A stretch of DNA of 64,000 nt from Ehretia macrophylla (GCA_037974665.1 CM075770.1:97026850-97090849), one strand, 5' to 3'; positions 49,506-61,273 are shown, numbered from the stretch's first letter. Made by a program: numbers and translations. The notes: generated by a model not told the origin, from the letters alone.

Positions 49506-51520
49506 GAAAAGAAATCCCCTCCATCAGATAGTTTCGAACCTCAATTGAGAAGATCATCTAGAGATCGCAAGCTATTTGTCAAGTATCTAGAGTTTGAGTA
49601 TATTTTACTTACAGATGAGGGGAGCCACAAAGTTTCCATGATGCCCAAAACCACGAAGTCAAAGCTAATTAGAGAGCAATAAAAGAAAAGATGAAGTCTT
49701 GCTGAAGAATTTTCAAAAAACAGTCCTTAGCCTAAAAAGTAGAGCCTTTTCTTTTAAACATGTACAATTGCTCATTCGTTGAGCAAAAGCCCTTCTAAAA
49801 GAATAGATTCCTTTCCTTTATGCTACTCCTACCTTAATCAGACATCTAAAAATTACAAATAGTTAATACAAAAACCGAATAAATAAACAACTTTTTCCAA
49901 AGCATAAATAAAAATAAAAGACGATAGAAAATCCTTATTAGCATATTTTATTTATTACTTTAAAATATTTCAATTTCAACCTTAAAAAAGGGAAAGATGC
50001 AATACGTATTAACTAGTGAACCTTCGTAATGGTAAAAGGGCATTGAAAAACAAAACGGTTTTCAAAGTAAAACATAGTGGTGAAAACTTTGTAAAGCACA
50101 AAGCTTGACTGGTTGTCAAAGGCTTTGCTTAGAAGAAAGACATTTATTTTTGACGAAATTTTCTCACCTTTGTTGAAGATGACCTCTATTTGAGTTGGTT
50201 TAGGACTCCCAGCTAGTATGGACCTTGACATAAAATAACTACACGTGAAGACAACCTTCCCTCATGGTGACTTGGAAGAAGGAATTTATATGGAGCAATT
50301 TGAAGGGGTCAACAAAAAGGGCAAAGAACATATGGTTTATAGACTGAGAAAAAGTTTACACGGGCTCATACAAGAAACATGACAATAGTACAAGAAATTC
50401 AACTCATTCATAGTGAGTCATGGATGCAAAAGAACTGAAGCTGAGTAATGTGTCTATATCAAGCAATTTTCTAACATTAACATTACTATTTTGTTACTAT
50501 ATGTGGTTGATATGTTGATTGTTGGATAAGACTTTGAAATGATTAACAGGTTAAAAAAAGAGTTATTCAAGTCCTTCAATATAAAAAACTTGGGTCCAAC
50601 CTAAAAAATATTGGGCATGAAGATAGTTCGTGATTGAAAGGGTAAGAAGTTATGGTTGTCACAACAGGAGTATATTGAACAAGTGATTAAAATATTCAAC
50701 ATAGAGAGTGTTGAACCTGTGAGTACTCATCTTGTTAATAACTTCATGCTAAGCAAAAAATCATGTCCTTCTAACCAACAAGAAAGAGAAGAGATGACAA
50801 CTATTCCCTACTCCTTTGTGGTAGAAATTTTAATGTATTTAATGGTATGTACTCAACCAGATATTATCCATGCTATAGGTGTTGTAAGCAAATTTCTCTC
50901 AAATCTTGGTAAAGAACATAGGGAGGCAGTAAAGTAGATCCTTAGATACCTAAAGGGTAATTCCAAGCTATGCCCATGCTTTGGTATCTCAAGACCTGTC
51001 TTGGAAGGATATAAAGACGCCGACATGGCAGGAGATCTCGATTGTAGAAAGTCTACTTCAGTACACTTGTTTTCTTTTGTAGGGGGAGTTGTATCATGGC
51101 AGTCCAAATTGCAAAAATGTGTACCTTATCTACAACCAAAGCAGAATATATTGCAGCTAGTGAAGTTGGCAAATAAATGTTATGGATAAAATGTTTTCTC
51201 TAAGAGTTGGGATTGAAGTAAGATGAGTACGTGGTAAACTGCGATAGTCATAGCACAATAGATCTAAGCAAAATTCCATGTACCATTTCCAAACCAAGAA
51301 CATCGACATTTGGTATCACTCGATACACGAAATTATGGAGAAATAACTGATAAAGTTGACAAAGATCCATACTAATAAAAATCCAGTCGATATGCTCACA
51401 GAGATTGCACCGAGAGAGAATATCTAGTTTTACAGAGTCGTGGTTAGGATGGACTGCAGTAAATGATAACAGGTAGTACCCTTTTCTTTATGGGCCTGGA
51501 GAGAGATATTTGTTTGATTT
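49506..51520 (+). mobile_element. Ty1/copia (Tork-like) RT and RNase H fossil, continued
   Basis: The plus strand resumes the copia element of 36955-37291: the integrase-RT linker (RRSSRDRK, YILLTDEG) at about 49530-49690, RT at about 50220-50940 (GDLEEGIYMEQFEG, RKSLHGLI, SYIEQV-like QEYIEQVIKIFNIES, YLMVCTQPDIIHAIG) and RNase H at about 51000-51440 (YKDADMAGDLDCRKST, HLFSFVGGVVSWQSK). A purine-rich tract (GGCCTGGAGAGAGA) at about 51493-51506 marks the 3' end of the internal part. It is heavily broken, with ten or more breaks. Confidence 0.8.
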
Positions 51521-51960
51521 TTCAGATCTATTAGGAAAATAATTTCTTAACATCCTCATCTATAATACATCCAAATCCCAAAATGATTAGTATTACAAAT
51601 CCTAGTCAATTTAGGATCATATCATTTGCCTATGAATTCCTCATGCTTCTCATACTTTGAGAATACATAGAGAGATTTTCATATCACATAAATAGAGAAA
51701 GTTTCCTATCATAGAGATAGAGATAATTTCTTATCACTCAGATAGAGAATAAGAGAGAGAAAATCTATTAATTATGGTTAGATTATTTTGGGTATTCTTG
51801 AAGATAGTTTTTCTTTACTTTTCCATGTAGCCCTTATTTTATATATATAGTGGAGTTTTTTTTTTTTTTTGTGGGTTTGTGGTTTTTACCTTCATTATTT
51901 GAAGGGATTTCCAGGTAAATTCTGGATTTTTTTCTCACGGGGATCATACATAATACATGG
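51521..51960 (+). repeat. Probable 3' LTR remnant of the copia element
   Basis: It follows the polypurine tract, as a 3' LTR should. It has several near-repeats of TATCACATAAATAGAGA and TATCATAGAGATAGAGA type, as in copia leader regions. Boundaries and a partner LTR are not established. Confidence 0.45.
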
Positions 51961-52019
51961 AGATCTAGCCACTAAAGTTGAAGAAAGTTGGCAATAAAAG
52001 TTGTTGAGTTGACTTTGAA

Positions 52020-52140
52020 AGTTACCAAGGCTTTGGTTTGGTGGTAAAGTTACTCGTTTGTTTGCAAGAGGTTACACGATCAATTCCTACTGGTTATATA
52101 TGTATTGTACGGCTATAGGCTTCCCTTGAATCAAAAAAAT
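52020..52140 (+). mobile_element. Possible tRNA-derived SINE
   Basis: Box A-like TGGTTTGGTGG (52034-52044) and a weak box B-like GATCAATTCCT (52078-52088) are 44 bases apart, with a short A run at 52133-52139. The spacing matches the candidate at 32480-32570, but sequences differ. No clean duplication was found. Confidence 0.4.
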
Positions 52141-52549
52141 GAGAATTGATTTGCCCCTTGGTATTGTTATTGTGTTCTAAAAAGTACTATTCCTGGCAAA
52201 TACAAGAAAAAATAAAACCTCTATCGTTGTCACATGGATGTTGCAACAAGGGAGGACTACATAAATCTGAAGAACATGAATCCAAAGTTTTTGTTTGTCG
52301 TTGTTGTGATGAAAATAAGATATTATTATTGTTGACGAAAAAGTCCAAAGCTCCACAGTAAGGAAGGATGCGTAATCTGATGAAGGAAAAAATGGATTTA
52401 CTATCTGCCATTGAAGATTTATGACGAAAGTTGTTGTGAAGAAAATATTGCAGAACAAAATTGTCGTTGCAGGAAGCAGCCATTGAATAAGGTGAAAAGT
52501 CCATAATTTGAAGGTTTAATGCTTAGCATTGCTCGCCAAATGAAGGAAT

Positions 52550-52992
52550 TGTTAGGTTTATTGGCTCGAATTCCAAGTCCAATAAAATCCTATAAATTAG
52601 AAGTCTATGTAGAGTAAAACAACTCTAGAAGATAGGAATCATAATCCTAGTTGAATTAACGCTAGTCTGTTATAAATATGATTTTATAGCTTCTGTTTAT
52701 TGGCCATAAAAAGTCATACACCGTGCCAAGTGCCAGACCTAAGCCACACATCATGAGGTGTATGAGAGCCACGCACTAAATTATGTGTATTGTTGAGTGT
52801 AAGCCTATAAGAATTTTACGGTGCCTATGAGATTGTTCGATTTTCTCTTACAAAAAATCATGAATTTAATCCCTTGAGTAATAAGGATAAATACTCTGTG
52901 GACATAGAGATTTATCCAATGACGTTAAAAATCTTATGTATTACGTATTTGTGTGAACGATCTGAGTTTAAAATTCACTGGAACTCCCAACA
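52550..52992. repeat. Possible short LTR
   Basis: 443 bp bounded by TGTTAGG and CCCAACA, the usual inverse ends of copia LTRs. The 5-bp flanks do not match and no second copy is present in the window, so this is tentative. Confidence 0.3.
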
Positions 52993-53870
52993 TGTATTAG
53001 GGTGAGTTTTTAAGTGATTGGGCAAGACAAAGCAATAAGTTTCCCTGCTCCAAATTTTCTCTATTGTCATCTCCATATAAGAGTCTCGCACCTTGACAGA
53101 TAAGTGTGGGTAGAGAAACTAGTCTAATATATTATACTAATGTTGGGGTTTGGAACATTGAGAGATTTATATAAAAACCTTATGGAAATAGCTAATATAA
53201 TGGAAAAAAAGGACTAATATAGCTGTCTGCAATAGACGAAACCCTAGACTGGGGACTCAAAGAAAGAGCAATTGGAGGACTAACTACATAACAACCCATT
53301 CCATACCAAAATGGTATTTAGAGAGAAAGCTAAGAAGATTGAAAGGTTAGAGTATAAGTGTTTATACTCAGAAAGGATAGATCAAGAAATGAGATTGGAT
53401 TATTACTGTTGACCCAATGTTAGAAGGTAATTCTTAACATTGTTATGCATTTATGCCCGTTAAGTGGGACTATGAAACCAACTCGAAGTGAAATTTTGAG
53501 AAGAACTACAAGAGCTTGTGAAGAGAGTTATTCATATGGTTTTTGATTGTGTCTTTGCTAAACAAATAATAATAAAATTTTAAATTCACTCCTGACTATA
53601 GTTATTGTTTATCTGAACACTCAATCATTTAAATTGTCCACTATTAAATGTATCAAAAAGCCAATCTAGAGATAGATTTTACTTTTGCATAGTCATCAAA
53701 ATCATATATTTTGCGATTTGTATCTTATTAGCTAATTTAGTCACAAAGTAATTAAACAATGCAAATTGGTATATAAATTGAAAATATATGTGAGTCACAA
53801 CCGAATTACAAGAAATTGTACGATTAAAATACAATTTAGTAATTCAATACAATACAGTGCTATGATGCTT
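52993..53870. other. AT-rich spacer, nothing recognised
   Basis: No open frame, inverted ends or known repeat was identified. Confidence 0.4.
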
Positions 53871-53873
53871 TAA

Positions 53874-54273
53874 GGCTTTATTTGGTCTATCTGTAAAATT
53901 TTAGTTTTTGAGTTTTAGAGCTTTTAGCAATAGTGCTTTAGTTAAAAGTATTGTTGAACAAAAGTCGTTGACTGTTTGGCCTATGTTGGGCCATGTTGAA
54001 CTTTTAAAAAATTTAAGAGAAATGTTGGACTTCAAATAATATAAATGGATATATTTGAGAAAGAAAAAGAAAATAACTTTTCGCATTATGTAAAAACAGT
54101 TTCACAAAAGCCTACTTTAAAAAGCTCCAATTTGGAGCTTGTTATTTTTTAATTTTTTTCAGCTTCAGCTTTTACCTAAAAGTACTTTAAGAAATGGACC
54201 AAACAAGTTAGCCTCAACTTTTAAACTCATAGGAAACACTTTTGAGTGTCAAAAAACTGGGCCAAATAGAGCC
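53874..54273. mobile_element. PIF/Harbinger-like MITE, 400 bp
   Basis: Imperfect inverted ends GGCTTTATTTGGTCTA / inverse GGCTCTATTTGGCCCA with a TAA duplication (53871-53873 and 54274-54276). It is a different family from the GGCTCCGTTTGTTTG elements. It is non-coding. Confidence 0.75.
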
Positions 54274-55251
54274 TAAATTGGGTCGCAATTGTTTTTTGGC
54301 TTTTTTTTCTTTTCTTTTTTAATTTAAATTGTTTGAACCATAATAAAACAAAAGTTAAAAAATGATACGCCCACCTTGTCGAACAAAAAATGACCATCGT
54401 CAGAATCAAGTTCATGCCAGTTCAAACACCTCTCTTTTACTCACACCAAAAAAGAAAGAAAAATATTTTGGTCCCTCAAGTTTATCATAAGTGCCCGACT
54501 AGTCCTTCAACTTTTCAAAACACCCAAAAAGGTCCTTCTTGTTACCTGCAGTTAGTTAAACTTAACACCTTGAAGGGTATAAAGGTCATTTTTCCCTGTA
54601 TGAAAAATAAAAAATACAAAAAATGATATTTATACTCAACAGACATACACTAAACATGCTTAGCCAAAAAAAAAATACATAAACACTAAACACCATCTGA
54701 CACACACACACACACGCGCGCGAACCTTCGACGGAAAAGCAATTTGAGTCATTGATTGCTTCAAGGTTAGTTTTTTTTCCTTTTTTGTTGTGATCTCGAT
54801 GCATGATTTTAAGGCTAGGGTTTAACAATTAGGGGTTTTGTGTATTTTTTATTAATTGATAAATTGAACCCTTGAATATATAAATTGAGGAGTGTGTGTA
54901 TGTGTGTGTGTATATATATATGATGTGTATGTGTATATGATTTGCCATAAGTTGTGTGTTATATATAAAAAATTTAGATTTGTGTATACAAGTGACAAGG
55001 CACACTGCATTCATCATTCTTACCACATATATATACAATTACAGTAGCTGAAAATCACGAATATAAAATCCCTTTGATTGTGTGAATAAATGTATTGATT
55101 ATATACAACAAATTAATTGAGTTGATTATTTGACTAAGGCTGATTCCATGCGATATTGTCGAGCTATTGCTTGCCATGATTCTTTAACTATGACGGATCC
55201 TTATCATTATACTGTTCTTGGTATGTTTAGGGTGTGCATATATAATTGAGA

Positions 55252-57640
55252 AGTCACACCCAAAACCTGGTCCATCGGAAACCTAGCTCAAGACGTAACG
55301 ACACACGAACATTATAACGCTTGAAATATGAACAACTCATGAGACACAACAAAACACGACATTCATTCTCAAAGGACCATGTCATAGAAACAACATTTCA
55401 ATACATCTCTTGTGGAATACGCTAAACTTACATCCGTTCACTTGGCAAAAGTAGACAATTTCCCCAAAGCTAAAGCATTCTTGCGTATAAACATATGCTA
55501 AGATATAAAACTAACTAGTTGTGATCATGAACCAATGTGACCAACCATATATGTACAACCAGAACAAGCTAGGCTTCACAATACTTCAAATTAGCCAAGT
55601 ACTACACTGTACATTAACAACTACTAACGCAAGTAAAACATAGTTTTCAAAGTTAAGTACACCAACTACTCATGAACTACATGATCAGACTCATTAATTC
55701 CTTCCTCTCGCACATAGTCTACATCGTGAACACCTATAACATGCATTAAAGAGGAGTGAGCTAAACAGGCTCAGTGAGGGAGGGTAAAAGGAAGTTTTGT
55801 ATGCTTTAACCTGAAAATCGTTTAAGTACATTAGAAACAACATATCACATTAGCAACCACGTACTCACATTTGCTTAACAACCTTGAAATAATCACGCTA
55901 AATAACACATTAAAGGAATACCGCTTTGGAACACTTATTAATGATGACACTTGTAACTTTCTCACGAACTCATCTCAAACACTTATCTCTCTCACTAGTG
56001 CACTTCGAAAGTACACGAATCTACGATCTAATCACAAAAGAGAGGGAATAGTATATGGTAGTCGTGCAATTACCGGCAAGCCTTATACCGCCCAGCACGA
56101 CAAGACGCTACTATGACGTGCTAAAGGTTGTAACCTATCGCATAAGGGTATCCACCCAACGCTTCACATCACATAGCATCGAACACATTCACACATTTGC
56201 ATCAAGTAGGAAGATCAACGAAACAGATTATCTCTCAACCACATTAAACACTAACACCGCATTCATTTATCAACAAAGTAGGTTCCCCACCATTCACAAC
56301 ATTAACAATACCTTTCAACAACTACTCATTTCTATCAATTGCGCTTCACAAGAACATATACTCAACGCACTAACACCAACATCTAAACATCGTATAAGTC
56401 ATTTCCAATGCCACATTACTACTCAACTTTTAGCACATCCAACATTTAGACAACATTCAACCACTTTTAAATTCCTACAACACATTCATTCTCTACAACA
56501 CATTAACTCTATTTTAGCTTCATAAGAACATGATCTCTACAACACATTAACACTAATTAAACTTCATAGAACATGGCCTCTACACATTAACACCAATTAA
56601 ACCTTGAAAGAACATGATCTCTACAACTCAACTCCAACCTTTTGACATTATTTAATCATCCTATGAATCTCTACAACACATAACCTCAACACAACCAATA
56701 TAGTAACCAACTACAATGCATTATAAACCCATTACAACAACAAAATCAAGCATGAAACAAGCTAAAAAGTCAATCTCTAAAATTGCATCATTGTTGGAAT
56801 TTTGGAAAATTAATCAAAATAAACACCTAAATTCACCAAATTCACTCCAAAGCCATGAAATCATATCCCAATCACATATATATAATCATAAACACCAAAG
56901 CTAACTGAAATTCTTAACTTTCAATTAACAAAGTTAGCATAAAACCATTTACTTTGCCTCCATCAAGCTCAAATGCATATATAAAGCTCTCAAATCACTG
57001 CTACAACATATATTCATCATCTACTAGCATTTATATCACATATATATGAAATTCCATGAATTAAAGTAAACAAATATCATGCAATAACTTGAAACCCTCA
57101 CCTAAAATTGTTGGAAAAGGCAAGATATGACATGAACAAGCTATGGAGAACAAAGTTCAAGCAATTTCCACTTTGATTTCACCCAAAAATGCAAGCTTTC
57201 TTCTTCAAAAATGGCAAAACTTGATTTTTTTATCTTTTTCTCTCTTTTTTTTCCTAGGTCCGATTTCTCCAAGGTGTTTCTAGTTTGTTCTCTTGTTTGA
57301 TATGTGTATATTATATATGTATAAGATATATAATGTATGTATTGGTCAAATGGTCAAATGGTCAAATAAGTTTTATTATGCAAAGTCAAAGTAGTCAAAT
57401 ATGGTTAATTAAGCAATTATATATCATATTTGTGTGTATATATATGTGTGTATTATATATAATAGTCAAATATAAGTCAAATGTGGTAGACTTAGTAAAA
57501 TAAGACTATATTTACATGTATATATATAAATTAAATGCAAATATGATGTATTAAAAATATATAAACACATAATTAACACATAATACTTTCCAATGACAAT
57601 TAAAATAGATAAATGCACATTAGTTCATGCTCCGGTCTCA
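55252..57640 (-). repeat. Tekay-like solo LTR within the candidate Pack-MULE
   Basis: The left side AGTCACACCC..., the internal GAGTGAGCTAAACAGGCTCAGTGAGG (abridged: GTGAGCTAAACAGGCTCAGT at about 55756-55775) and the right side CTCCGGTCTCATAA match the layout of the other minus-oriented Tekay LTRs here. No internal domain adjoins it. The exact ends and the duplication are not clear. The threonine/histidine-rich open frame at 56055-56525 is a by-product. Confidence 0.6.
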
Positions 57641-58341
57641 TAATGCGTGTGTATATCTATATCTATATATAGTGTGTATGTGTATATGATTTTCCATAGG
57701 TTGTGTGTTATACTTGGATGTGCATTTTCCTTACATGCTTCTATATTAGTGTGCTTTGCCTCCATTTAACTGTCATGGTTGTCCACAAATGTGATGCTTC
57801 ATTTAGGTGGGACTGGTAAGATGAAACTTTGAACATGTGGATGCAAAATCTAGTTAGGAATGCTTCAATATAGATGCGGATTTTGAGTTTTCTTTTTGGT
57901 TTTCTTTCTCAATTTGTTGATTAGAAAGAATGTAACTTAATCTAGGTAGAAAGTTTATTGACTTAGATTAGACATTCAGTGTCAAGTGTCTGTAAATCAC
58001 ACCGTGTACCATAGCTCAAAAGGTGCTTTCATTAATATTAAAAGTTTGTCGGGGCATCTTTCCAAACTTAATTGTGTGACAGTCCTGTATTGGTTCTCTT
58101 AGAGATTTGTGTTAAATTTACAATGACTTCAATTTTCTACTACTGTCAAAATGAGTTTAAGCATTGTCTACACATGTTTAAATGATGCGAAACGAATGCC
58201 ATCTACTTTTCACCATTTGAGTTTGCTTCCATTTTAGTTTAAGTACTTTCTATTGTCAAGCATTACTTTAAGGTAGAACCTTCTGATTTTATTAATTCAT
58301 TGTTGTTTTAAAATATTTTTAAGGTAATTTGTTATATAGGT

Positions 58342-58950
58342 ATGGATCCACTAGCTCTTTTTAGGTGTATTATAGAACCTATCAGGCTTACACTTGTAAG
58401 TTTTCCTGATTTTTGTCTCATATCAATTACAATTATTTGTATAAAATTTGAATTTTCCTTTTATTTGCTAAACTGAATTTGCATGTTGTAGAGTATGCCG
58501 ATACATTTTTTTGGAAAATACCGTGACTATTTGATGCCAACATACACGTTGGAGTGTGATGATAAGTCATGGAGGGCGACATTGAAGAATATAGATAACC
58601 GTTACTACTTTACGGATGGTTGGCTAGACTTTGCGCATTATGTTTCTCTTAAAGTTGGAGAGTTTTTAGTGTTTATGTTGAAAGGCCCGAGAACTTTTAG
58701 AGTTGAGATCTTCGGTACCAGTGCCTGTAAAAGAGGTATTAATGGTAAGTGATATAACAATTAGTTTTATATTTTATATCGACCATTAATTTGCATTTAT
58801 TACTAATCAAAATTGTGCTAATTTTTTTTTTATATTAATGAATGTATAGTTGAGCCCATTCATAGTAGAAGTAATGAGAGTGAGGAGGTGGATAAAGAGA
58901 TTGAGGTGGATGATGAGGAAATTGAAGAGATCGGTGCTGAGCATTATTAG
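58342..58950 (+). CDS. B3-domain (REM-like) protein, captured or decaying copy
   Basis: Exons by eye: 58342-58395, 58492-58744 and 58850-58950, all GT-AG, reading through to 135 residues. Exons 1-2 make one B3 DNA-binding domain: FRCIIEP, then SMPIHFFGKYRDYL, SWRATLKNI, YYFTDGWLDFAHYVSL, KVGEFLVFMLKG and FRVEIFGTSACKRG, the fold order of REM-type B3 factors. Exon 3 adds an acidic tail (EEVDKEIEVDDEEIEEIG). Plant B3/REM proteins bind DNA in the nucleus and many act in meristems and flowers. After the stop, spliceable sequence with a second B3-like segment follows (separate entry), so the ancestor was probably longer and this stop may be a disabling change. It lies inside inverted ends typical of a Mutator element. 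Whether it is expressed cannot be told. Confidence 0.7.
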
Positions 58951-59334
58951 TTGGAGATACTAGTGAGGAATAAAAGACCTTATCTGGTAATTCTTCTTTT
59001 TTCTTGTTCATAAAAATCTCCTAAACAAATTACGAAACATGATTACATGCTAATTTTATATTTTAATGTTGTAGCCACTTACAAAGGCCTTTGCTGAAGG
59101 GACTAGAATATATGACGATGATGAGATGATATTGGTACATTTTCATGAGAATGAATATTCTCTTGGAGTTGGTAGGTGACAGGCTGGGACCTATTTCTCC
59201 GCATCTGGTTGGTCTGCCTTACGCAATGCGATGGCATTGAAGTAGGAGACAGGGTTGTATTAGAACAAATGGATGAAGGTAAATTTAGCATGCGGGTAAT
59301 TAGAATGGGTGGTAGCAATGGTGGAAGAAAATAA
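58951..59334 (+). pseudogene. Second B3-domain half, broken
   Basis: Downstream of the B3 stop an exon-like tail continues to a donor at 58987, and a further exon-like piece starts at 59075 after TTGTAG. It contains the end of a B3 domain (YFSASGWSALRNAMAL, then in another frame GDRVVLEQMDEGKFSMRVIR). An in-frame TGA near 59177 and a one-base shift near 59243 break it. It supports descent from a two-domain REM gene. Confidence 0.6.
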
Positions 59335-59774
59335 TATGACTTTTTATTTTATTCTTTTTTTTCGATAAATTATGACTTTTTGTGATAAACTTTGGAACTT
59401 TGGAATTTTAGAATTTTAAAATTTTAGAATTTTGGAATTTTGGAATTTATAATCATCAATGGTTGTCTGATACTGATGGGATTATTCATTGTTGATTTTT
59501 GATCCATTGTTGGTATTTCGAAAATATGGCAGCTCAAATAGCATTCACAAAAAAGTAGCTCAAGTAGAGAGAAAATAAGGTTGTAACAACAAGGACAATT
59601 TGGAAAAATCAACAAAGTCAAACTTTAACCGTTAAAGTTAACTGACAGGAGAGACCTTTTTGGGTGTTTTGAAAAGTTGAGGGACCAGTTGGGCACTTAT
59701 GGAAAATCTGAGGGACCAAAAAGTTTTTCTCTCTGACCAAAAAAGGAAAAAAAAAAAAAAAAAAAACCTCTCTT

Positions 59775-59984
59775 GTACTACTAACCACAATCCTAGGAGA
59801 AGATGTAGGTAATGAACAAAAGCGGGTCTTTGAGGTTGTTCATAACACAAAAATAGATCTGAACTTTGCTTTGAACCGTAATGAGACGGCTTGATTTTTT
59901 AGTCAATCAATTCTCATGTGAACATACTTAATGTTGCCTTAGCTATTGATATGGGAAAGGGAGAAAAACAAATGCATTCACCTG
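59775..59984. other. Short spacer
   Basis: Sequence between the candidate Pack-MULE and the organelle-like block. Nothing was recognised. Confidence 0.3.
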
Positions 59985-60270
59985 TGAGAAGAAAGCAGCT
60001 AAGATTCATAGTTTATGTCACCGAGGAGTTTGGTACGATTGGTCCATCCTACTAGCTCTTCCCCCTAAAAACTGCACGTGCGAATTTCCTCAAATACAGC
60101 TCAAGTGGCGTAGGTTTGAAGACCCTTGACTAACGGTAGAAGAACGAATCCTTCATGCTTGGTAAGAGCTTCGCTGTAGCCAAACTGACTGCTAAGCCTA
60201 TCAACTAGAGCCCGAGCTTCGACCGCGACTGCTCGTCACTTCTAGCCGAAATTTGACCGACTATTAAAAG
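59985..60270 (-). other. Organelle DNA fragment with group II intron end
   Basis: More GC-balanced than its surroundings. On the minus strand it carries a group II intron domain V (60102-60067, separate entry) preceded by structured sequence and followed by a domain VI-like stem and probable exon start. Nuclear plant genes do not use such introns, so this is a transferred organelle piece, more likely mitochondrial than plastid. The parent gene was not identified and both edges are approximate. Confidence 0.6.
60067..60102 (-). ncRNA. Group II intron domain V (fossil)
   Basis: The minus strand begins GAGCTGTATTTGAGGAAATT and ends CGCACGTGCAGTTTT. GAGCTGTA pairs completely, with G-U pairs, to TGCAGTTT. 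The upper stem TGAG/TTCG closes a GAAA tetraloop. The AGC near the base and the GNRA loop are the defining features of domain V, the catalytic hairpin of these self-splicing introns. In the nucleus it is inert. Confidence 0.75.
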
Positions 60271-61069
60271 AAAAAGTTTGCATCTACTTCTCCAATTATA
60301 TAGCTGATCTATGAAGCTTTAGACAATCCAGGTCCAACGGAAGACTAAGGAAGTTACAATATAAAGTCACTAATGTGCTTGATAACTTCAATCTATTTGG
60401 TAATCTAGTCAATTAATCAATTGTTTTAAAAGATTCCTATTGGTCTGGGACCAATAAACTAATTCTTCCAGTTGAACAAAAGATGAGTAATAATAGTTCG
60501 GGAAATATACAAATATATTTCAATTGTGTTGCTTTGGATTGTATAACAGAAATTAAAGTTGTCTTACTCCTGAGTATGAAAGTTTATGAGGCTTAATGCT
60601 TGTTGAGTCCAATAAGACCTAAAAACTACACAAGGGAACAAGAGTATGCCAGTGTCACGAATTAAATTACAATTGAGCCTAGTGATGTGATGTGATGGAA
60701 TAATGGAATATGTATTTCAAGGTCGTACGTCCCACCAAATTTTTAAACTTGGAGGCTACTCGCACTTTGATCAGTGATTCACCGGCCTAACTTGAACAAA
60801 GTAGAAGCACAAGTCCATAACTAAGCTCAATAGAAGAGCCTATGGCGTCATTTTCCTGCACAGCATAGGGGTGATCGTAAGCACGGCAGGACATCACATT
60901 CTAATATCTGCAGGCTGTAAAACAAATTGTTCACGGACATGACTTGGTGGTGCCTATGGGCTATGAAAATGTGCCCGTATGTGTTTGTAAGTGAGCGCAT
61001 TCGCGTTTGTGCATTTGCATGTGAGTGTGTGTATAGAGGTGTCAGCTTGTTCTTTTGCACATACATACT
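60271..61069. other. Spacer, possible 3' UTR of the small minus-strand gene
   Basis: On the minus strand, TTTGTTTTACAG at about 60917-60928 looks like a splice acceptor downstream of the small coding exon. No coding match was found. A TG/CA-rich tract lies at 60975-61045. Confidence 0.3.
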
Positions 61070-61273
61070 TCAATCTTCTTTGGCATGTTGGTTTCTGTCA
61101 CGAGAGCTTTCAGTGCCAGAATCTAGACCCAAGCACTTGAGAAAAGCTTGTTTAGCTAGCCCAAGATAGTGGCAGGGGTGTTGTGGATGTTGAAAAGGCC
61201 TAAAACTTATTGCATCCTTCGTTGATGATCCTTCTCTTTCTTGGACCTGTTCTACAACGATTTCTCTACTCAT
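61070..61273 (-). CDS. Small candidate protein, 67 residues, unknown
   Basis: Open from ATG at 61273 to a stop at 61070. The frame is open further upstream to a TCCTAGCAG acceptor-like site near 61317, so this may be the last coding exon of a longer gene. The protein is hydrophilic with an acidic N-terminal part (REIVVEQVQEREGSS), a histidine/proline stretch (FRPFQHPQHPCHYLG) and an amphipathic segment (LAKQAFLKCLGL). I do not recognise a family. The composition looks protein-like and no transposon ends surround it. It could equally be chance. Confidence 0.4.
   Translation of the reverse strand: MSREIVVEQVQEREGSSTKDAISFRPFQHPQHPCHYLGLAKQAFLKCLGLDSGTESSRDRNQHAKED

Larger units (their letters stand above)
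54437..59765 (+). mobile_element. Candidate Pack-MULE carrying a B3-domain gene
   Basis: Inverted ends are recognisable over about 110 bp at the left (about 54460-54570) and right (about 59630-59725). A 74-base core is about 88 percent identical by eye and includes TTTTCAAAACACCCAAAAAGG. A 9-bp duplication ACCTCTCTT occurs at 54428-54436 and 59766-59774, the size made by Mutator-like transposases, although A/T runs make the very tips hard to fix. No transposase was seen. The cargo is a spliced B3-domain gene (58342 onward) and a later solo LTR (55252-57640). A host-gene capture by a MULE is my inference from this arrangement. Confidence 0.6.

Noticed and set aside
56055-56525. 156-codon open frame on the plus strand
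   Set aside because: It lies antisense inside a solo LTR and is dominated by Thr, His and Ile; composition artefact.
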